Assembly: GCA_903941145.1 (NCBI GenBank)
Contig: CAJANQ010000161.1
Span: 1 to 11,449, forward strand
DNA length: 11,449 bases
Reading direction: 5' to 3'
Origin: an uncultured Actinomycetes bacterium
GTDB taxonomy: Bacteria; Actinomycetota; Acidimicrobiia; Acidimicrobiales; Microtrichaceae
The position numbers were made by a program, and so were the translations under genes. Shown here one piece after another: positions 6,806-11,449 of the stretch (its first letter is position 1; each line of letters opens with the position of its first letter). Below the pieces are notes generated by a model that was given only the letters and a program-made list of their open reading frames with translations, did not search any database and had not been told where the DNA came from.

Positions 6806-8329
6806 GTGACCGACACCTCATCGCCCTCCTCCCCCGCCCCCGCCGACGCTCCCCGCGTCGTGATCGCCGGCGCCGGCCCCGCAGGTCTCACCGCGGCGTA
6901 CGAGCTCTGCCGGGCCGGGGTGACCTCGACGGTCCTCGAGGCCGACAGCATCGTCGGCGGCATCTCCCGCACTGTGGAACGCGACGGCTGGCGGTTCGAC
7001 ATCGGCGGCCACCGGTTCTTCACGAAGGTGCCCGAGGTCGAGGCGCTCTGGCACGAGATCCTGCCGGACGAGGACTTCCTGCTGCGACCCCGGCTCAGCC
7101 GCATCTTCTACCAGGGCAAGTACTTCGACTACCCGCTCAAGGCCATGAACGCCCTGAAAAACCTGGGCCTCCTCGAGGCCGTGCTGTGCGTCCTGTCGTA
7201 CGCATGGGCCCGGGTGCGTCCGCCGAAGGACCAGACCAACTACGAGGGGTGGCTCGTCGCCCGTTTCGGCTGGCGCCTCTACCGCACGTTCTTCAAGACC
7301 TACACCGAGAAGGTCTGGGGCGTGCCGGTCAGCTCGATGCCCGCCGACTGGGCCGCACAGCGGATCAAGAACCTCTCGCTCATGAGCGCCATCGTGAACG
7401 CGCTCACCCCCAACCGGAACCAGAAGGAGATCACCTCCCTCATCGAGGAGTTCCAGTACCCCAAGTACGGGCCGGGGATGATGTGGGAGCGTTGCACCGA
7501 GCAGGTCGAGGCCCAGGGCACCGAGGTCCGCATGAAGACCAAGGTCGTGGGCGTGAAGTACACCGACGGCCGTGCCCACACGGTCGTCACCGAGTCCCGT
7601 GACGGCAGCCGGACGGAACTGCCGGCCGACCACGTGATCTCGTCCATGCCGTTCCCGCACCTCATCCGGGCCATGGACCCGCCGGCGCCGGCCGAGGTCC
7701 TCGCCGCTGCCGACGACCTCCAGTTCCGCGACTTCCTGACGGTGGCACTCGTCGTGCCCGAGTCGGCCGGTTTCCCGGACAACTGGATCTACATCCACGC
7801 CCCCGAGGTGAAGGTCGGCCGCATCCAGAACTTCGGTTCCTGGTCGCCGTACCTGGTCAAGGACGGGCGCACCTGCCTGGGCCTTGAGTACTTCGTGTTC
7901 GAGGGCGACGAGCTCTGGAACGCCAAGGACGAGGACCTCATCGAGATGGGCGCCAAGGAGCTCGGCATCCTCGGCCTCGTCGACCCGTCCGCCGTCCAGG
8001 CCGGCTACGTCGTCCGCATGCCCAAGGCCTACCCCACCTACGACGAGTTCTACCGGAAGAACGTCGAGGTCATGCGCGAGTGGCTCGAGTCGGCCGCCCC
8101 CAACGTCCACCCGGTGGGTCGGAACGGCATGCACAAGTACAACAACGCCGACCACTCGATGTTCACCGCGATGCTGACCGTGCAGAACATCCTCGGCCAG
8201 GGCGACCACGACATCTGGGCCGTCAACGTCGAGGAGGAGTACCACGAAGAGTCCTCCTCCAAGGACGGAGCCTCGTCGGGCACCGGCCGTGACGCACCGG
8301 TCATCCCCCGCAACGCACCACGGGCCTGA
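6806..8329 (+). CDS. FAD-dependent oxidoreductase, UDP-galactopyranose mutase-like
   Basis: This is a flavoprotein of 507 aa in the amine-oxidase/UDP-galactopyranose-mutase-like group. The N-terminal Rossmann fold shows GAGPAG at 22-27, E45 at the end of the second strand (ribose contact), GGISRT at 51-56 and DIGGHRFF at 65-72. These are FAD-binding signatures. The middle region has WLVARFGWRLYRTFFKTYTEKVWG, characteristic of this group. The C-terminal FAD region has MHKYNNADHSMFTAML and HDIWAVNVEEEYHE, then a disordered-looking tail of about 35 residues. The start is GTG at 6806, preceded by AAAAAAGAG. In other bacteria such proteins often sit with DPM-like glycosyltransferases and glycan genes, and here a DPM-like gene lies on the opposite strand nearby. 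A role in isomerising or oxidising a sugar or lipid-linked sugar is plausible but unproven. Annotation as protoporphyrinogen oxidase would be less likely. Confidence 0.85.
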   Translation: MTDTSSPSSPAPADAPRVVIAGAGPAGLTAAYELCRAGVTSTVLEADSIVGGISRTVERDGWRFDIGGHRFFTKVPEVEALWHEILPDEDFLLRPRLSRIFYQGKYFDYPLKAMNALKNLGLLEAVLCVLSYAWARVRPPKDQTNYEGWLVARFGWRLYRTFFKTYTEKVWGVPVSSMPADWAAQRIKNLSLMSAIVNALTPNRNQKEITSLIEEFQYPKYGPGMMWERCTEQVEAQGTEVRMKTKVVGVKYTDGRAHTVVTESRDGSRTELPADHVISSMPFPHLIRAMDPPAPAEVLAAADDLQFRDFLTVALVVPESAGFPDNWIYIHAPEVKVGRIQNFGSWSPYLVKDGRTCLGLEYFVFEGDELWNAKDEDLIEMGAKELGILGLVDPSAVQAGYVVRMPKAYPTYDEFYRKNVEVMREWLESAAPNVHPVGRNGMHKYNNADHSMFTAMLTVQNILGQGDHDIWAVNVEEEYHEESSSKDGASSGTGRDAPVIPRNAPRA

Positions 8330-8341
8330 CGCTGAACGGCC

Positions 8342-8382
8342 TGGCCGGACCTACGGGCTCTTCGGGGCCCGGCCGACGGCCA
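8342..8382 (+). terminator. UUCG-loop hairpin downstream of the flavoprotein gene
   Basis: CGGGCTC (8354-8360), loop TTCG (8361-8364), and GGGCCCG (8365-8371) form a seven-base-pair stem with one G-U pair. It has the very stable C(UUCG)G tetraloop in + strand RNA. TGGCCG at 8342-8347 and CGGCCA at 8377-8382 can add an outer stem. The structure starts 12 bases after the flavoprotein stop and overlaps the stop and last codons of the convergent acyltransferase gene. No T-tract follows, so termination is inferred from position and stability. Confidence 0.42.
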
Positions 8383-11182
8383 CGATCTTCGGACCCAGCC
8401 ACTTCCCGATCTCGGGCAGGTAGGCGTCGGTGTAGTGGATGCCGTCGGGCCGGCGGGCGGCGTCGATCTCGCCACCCGGCTGGGTGGCCTGCCACGCCTG
8501 GAAGTCGATGATCGAGGCGACGCCCGGCCGGAGCGACGCCGCCTGACGGAGCAGCTCGTTGAAGCGGTCCATCCGTGCGGGGTCCGACTCTGGCAGCAGG
8601 GAGAAGCCAAGGGCTCTGCCCGCCTCGACGTGCGGGAACGTGAGCAGGACCACCTTGGCCCCCTGGGAACCCAGCAGGTCGATCGCGGTGACGAACTCGC
8701 GCAGGAGGTACGCATCCATCTCGGGCTGTCCGACGTGGCGCCAGCTGTCGTCGGCCGGGAGCAGCCGGTCGACGACCTCCCAGATCCCTGACATGACGAC
8801 GACCACCTCGGGCCGGGCGTCGGCGAGCAGGCCCGGGAACTTCTTGGACCAGTCGCACCGGTCCTCGACCTTGACGGTCTCGCGCATGAACCGGTACTGG
8901 CCGCCCCGGGCCACGGGACACCCGAGCTGTCCACCGGAGTAGGTGTTCACGTCGCCGCGCGCCCCGTAGGCGATCAGCCCCGACGAGACGTTCATGGCGA
9001 CGGAGTCCCCCACCACCAGGGTCCGCACGGTGCCGCTGGCCACGCGCCGAGGGGTGAGCGGGGGCGCCGGAGGGAGCGCAGCGTCCACCGCAGCCGGCGC
9101 CGGAGCCGCCGCGGCCGGCGCGGTCCGCACGACGGTGCGGAGCTCCTTGGTGAGCCACGGGGCGAGGCGCTGCGCCCCGGCGGCCGACAGCCCTACTCCG
9201 TCGGTGCGCCAGCGGGGGTCGAGCGCACCCCCCGGGAACGTGGCCATCTGCGCGGCCGCGTCGAGCACCGTCGCACCGTGGCGCGTGGCAGCCAGACGGA
9301 GCAGCCCGTTCCAACGCTCCAACGTGGCAGGGTCGTTCTCCGGGAACTCGGGCGGGGGTGCTCCAGCCCCGGCCAGATCCTCCCCGACGACCTGGATGGC
9401 TGCCTCTCGAGGGACGGGCGAGGTGACAGGGACCGGCCGCGGCGACAGCTGACGACCGTTGGCCTGCGAGGGAACCGTCAGCACCACGACCTTGGTCCCC
9501 GTCCCCGCCAGGCGGTCGAGGAACTCGCCGACGCCAACACCCAGGAACTCGGAGATGGCGGGGTCGGCCGTGGTCGCCCACGGGTCGAGCCGGGCGAGTC
9601 GACGCTGTCGCAGGTCGCGGCTCCCCGCCCAGACCACGACCACGTCAGGCCGCTGGGAGGCCACCTGCATCAGCCAGCTCTCCTTCGCGCCGCCGCACCG
9701 CAGCACGTCCCGCTCGGCAGAGCCGTCGGGCCGGGACACCCAGCCGCCGACCACCAGGCCGCAGTCGGCGCTCTCGAACGCAGTGACCTTGGCCGGAACC
9801 TTCTGTGGTCCAACCTCGGTGCCGTCCATCTGGCCGAGGGACCCGGCGAGGCGGTCGCCGATGGCCATGACGCGCAGGGGCGCCTCGGGCGGCAGCGTGG
9901 TCGGCGCCGCAGCCGCCACCTGGAGCTGCGACGGCGCCGCCAGGCCGGTCGTGGTGAGGAACGTCGTGAGCAGCAGGACCACCGCGGCCACCGCAGCCAC
10001 GAGCGGGCCCCGGCCCTTCGCCAACAGGTCACCCGTGCGGACCGGGTGCTCGACGAACCGGTACATGGCCACGGCCGCCGCGACCGTGACGGCCATCCGG
10101 ACACCGAAGAGCGGCCACTCCCCCAGGCCCGTCCGTTGTGGGGTGAGCCAGAGGAACACCGGCCAGTGGAGCAGGTAGACCCCGTAGCTGATGCCGCCGA
10201 GCCAGACGAGCGGGCGCACTGAGAGCGCCTTCCCCAGCGGTCCGCCCTGCAGCGCCCCGAGGATGAGCGCAACGGACGAGAGCGCCGTGATCAGGAAGCC
10301 CCACGGGTACATCCAGCGGGTCGACACCTGCACGGTCGCCCACAAGCACGCCGACACGACGAGTCCCACGATGCCGAGGATCCCCAGCACACGACGGGCC
10401 AGCACGCCCCGGAGCCGGAACCCGCCGACGCAGGCGCACGCCAGGAGTGCCCCGGCCGCCAGCTCGGCGGCACGCGTGTCGGTCCCGAAGTAGGCCCGGT
10501 CGAGCGAGCTGCGGGCGAAGAACCAGTTGAGGAACGCCGAGACGACCACGACCGCCGTCATCGCCACGGCGACCAGCCGCACCGGCGAGGCCAGGCGCCG
10601 GGCCTTGGCGAACGCCAGCAGCCCCAGCAGGAGCAGGGGCAGGACGACGTAGAACTGCTGCTCGACCGCGAGGCTCCAGAAGTGCTCGAGCGGTGACGGC
10701 GCCTCGAACTTCGAGCCGTAGGTGCGGCCCGACGCGATGAAGTGCCAGTTCACGATCTCGGCCAGCGAGAACGGCACGTCGCCCCGGAGCGAGCGCCGCT
10801 GGTCGACCGTCCAGATGCCGACCACGCCGGCCAGCACCACCAGCCCCATCGTCGCCCACGACGCCGGGAGCAGGCGCCGGAACCGCCGCCGCCAGAAGGT
10901 CCGGAGGGCGATGCCGCCACGCCGCGACCACTCCCGCAACAGCAACGAGGTGATCAGGAAGCCCGACAGCGTGAAGAAGGTCGAGACGCCCAGGAAGCCG
11001 CCCGGGATCCACGAGAACTTGGCGTGGAACAGCACGACCACCATGACGGCCACGGCCCGAAGGCCGTCGAGGGCGGGCTCGTGGCCCATCTCCGACGCGC
11101 CGAGCAGCCCGCGGTCGCGCCGCACGGGCTGCGGGTCCCAACGGAACCCGGCCACGCTGGTCGGCTCGACAACCTCGGCCAC
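8351..11182 (-). CDS. Membrane O-acyltransferase (AT3) with two C-terminal SGNH domains
   Basis: This large OafA-like protein (943 aa) is expected to move acyl groups across the membrane and attach them to envelope sugars. Residues about 35-410 are the acyltransferase-3 membrane domain: PALDGLRAV, the conserved R-x10-H (R42, H53), FFTLSGFLIT, about ten membrane segments, and RFVEHPVR at 375-382. A last membrane helix at about 392-412 exports the rest. Two SGNH-hydrolase-like domains follow, about 436-684 and 718-943, joined by an Ala/Pro-rich linker (687-711). The second has the nucleophile in GDS (S727) and D913/H916 in PDGIH. The first reads GDR (R444) and DGVG (G664), so its Ser and His are lost. 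Each has a matching Cys pair (474/496; 755/776). Start GTG 11182 has a GAGTAGG-like site; ATG 11089 is an alternative. It lies six bases after the upstream glycosyltransferase stop. Confidence 0.9.
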   Translation of the reverse strand: MAEVVEPTSVAGFRWDPQPVRRDRGLLGASEMGHEPALDGLRAVAVMVVVLFHAKFSWIPGGFLGVSTFFTLSGFLITSLLLREWSRRGGIALRTFWRRRFRRLLPASWATMGLVVLAGVVGIWTVDQRRSLRGDVPFSLAEIVNWHFIASGRTYGSKFEAPSPLEHFWSLAVEQQFYVVLPLLLLGLLAFAKARRLASPVRLVAVAMTAVVVVSAFLNWFFARSSLDRAYFGTDTRAAELAAGALLACACVGGFRLRGVLARRVLGILGIVGLVVSACLWATVQVSTRWMYPWGFLITALSSVALILGALQGGPLGKALSVRPLVWLGGISYGVYLLHWPVFLWLTPQRTGLGEWPLFGVRMAVTVAAAVAMYRFVEHPVRTGDLLAKGRGPLVAAVAAVVLLLTTFLTTTGLAAPSQLQVAAAAPTTLPPEAPLRVMAIGDRLAGSLGQMDGTEVGPQKVPAKVTAFESADCGLVVGGWVSRPDGSAERDVLRCGGAKESWLMQVASQRPDVVVVWAGSRDLRQRRLARLDPWATTADPAISEFLGVGVGEFLDRLAGTGTKVVVLTVPSQANGRQLSPRPVPVTSPVPREAAIQVVGEDLAGAGAPPPEFPENDPATLERWNGLLRLAATRHGATVLDAAAQMATFPGGALDPRWRTDGVGLSAAGAQRLAPWLTKELRTVVRTAPAAAAPAPAAVDAALPPAPPLTPRRVASGTVRTLVVGDSVAMNVSSGLIAYGARGDVNTYSGGQLGCPVARGGQYRFMRETVKVEDRCDWSKKFPGLLADARPEVVVVMSGIWEVVDRLLPADDSWRHVGQPEMDAYLLREFVTAIDLLGSQGAKVVLLTFPHVEAGRALGFSLLPESDPARMDRFNELLRQAASLRPGVASIIDFQAWQATQPGGEIDAARRPDGIHYTDAYLPEIGKWLGPKIVAVGRAPKSP

Positions 11183-11188
11183 TGCGGC

Positions 11189-11449
11189 CTACTCGCTCGG
11201 GGGCATGACGACGGGACGCATCTTGGACTCCAGGTACTGGCCGGGCGCGCTGGCCCGGAACCACCTGCTCATCCCTGGCATCCGCATCGACAGTCCCCAC
11301 CAGGTGACGCGCAGCTCGGTCTCGACCATGGTCCGCACGACAGCCATCTTGGAGTTGCCCGCCACCCGGTCCACGAAGAAGATCGGCAGCTCGGTCACCG
11401 TGGCATCGCTGGCCGAGACCCGGAACGCCGTCTCGATCTGGAACAGGTA
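11189..11449 (-). CDS. DPM1-like family 2 glycosyltransferase, C-terminal part
   Basis: Only the last 86 codons are in the window; the gene continues beyond the right edge with no stop before it. The visible protein starts YLFQIETAFRV and contains VTELPIFFVDRVAGNSKM, followed by a helical region (TMVETELRVTWWGLSMRMPG). This matches the C-terminal end of dolichyl/polyprenyl-phosphate mannose synthases and related GT2 enzymes. There FQxE and the ELPIxFxxRxxGxSKM segment close the catalytic domain. Such enzymes make polyprenyl-phosphate sugars used in envelope glycan or glycoprotein assembly. No membrane tail follows, so it looks like the short, soluble DPM1-type form. It is very likely co-transcribed with the acyltransferase six bases downstream. 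The donor sugar cannot be judged from this fragment. Confidence 0.85.
   Translation of the reverse strand, partial: YLFQIETAFRVSASDATVTELPIFFVDRVAGNSKMAVVRTMVETELRVTWWGLSMRMPGMSRWFRASAPGQYLESKMRPVVMPPSE

Noticed and set aside
6818..8245. 475-codon open frame on the - strand, antisense to the flavoprotein
   Set aside because: High GC leaves antisense frames open. The translation is Asp/His/Val-rich low complexity with no motif, while the + strand frame has full FAD signatures.
8301..9581. 426-codon - strand frame overlapping the acyltransferase in another frame
   Set aside because: Its translation is Arg/Gly/Pro-rich shadow sequence. The frame encoding the SGNH domains has clear motifs throughout.
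9851..9853. Arg444 of the first SGNH domain as a possible sequencing error for Ser
   Set aside because: CGC to AGC is one base change, but the His of the same domain is also replaced, at a distant site (Gly664). Two independent losses favour real degeneration.
10029..11300. 423-codon - strand frame across the acyltransferase N-terminal half
   Set aside because: It has the same composition of shadow type and no membrane segments, whereas the overlapping frame encodes the acyltransferase-3 domain.

Overview
The window is a gene-dense stretch of a high-GC (roughly 70% by eye) bacterial chromosome. The GC content, the frequent GTG starts and the gene families point to an actinobacterium, and a member of Acidimicrobiia or a relative seems most likely; that placement is inference. 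I see no RNA genes, mobile elements, CRISPR arrays or phage genes. Nine complete genes and one partial gene cover nearly all of the sequence.

Region 1 (about 42-4141, + strand) is a tightly coupled operon for a dipeptide/oligopeptide-type ABC importer. It has two permeases (DppB and DppC type) followed by two ATPases (DppD and DppF type). The junctions overlap by 14, 4 and 1 bases. The substrate-binding protein is not in the window and probably lies upstream of position 1, so the substrate cannot be named. Both ATPases carry a four-cysteine C-terminal motif and a proline-rich tail.

Region 2 (4145-6685) holds unrelated housekeeping-type genes. A helix-hairpin-helix DNA glycosylase of the AlkA family (- strand) is divergent from an AMP-forming acyl-CoA synthetase (+ strand). 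The synthetase converges on a very small zinc-ribbon protein (- strand), and the two stop codons sit in one short inverted repeat.

Region 3 (6806-11449) looks like part of a cell-envelope or glycan locus. A UDP-galactopyranose-mutase-like flavoprotein (+ strand) converges on a - strand operon. That operon contains the C-terminal end of a dolichyl-phosphate-mannose-synthase-like glycosyltransferase, cut by the window edge, and six bases downstream a large membrane O-acyltransferase. The acyltransferase is the most interesting gene here. It joins an acyltransferase-3 membrane domain to two SGNH-hydrolase-like domains in tandem. The first SGNH copy has lost its catalytic Ser and His, while the second keeps both.

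I found no convincing wholly new system. The best leads are the tandem SGNH arrangement with a pseudo-domain, the paired cysteine clusters in the transporter ATPases, and the hairpins at the convergent gene ends.
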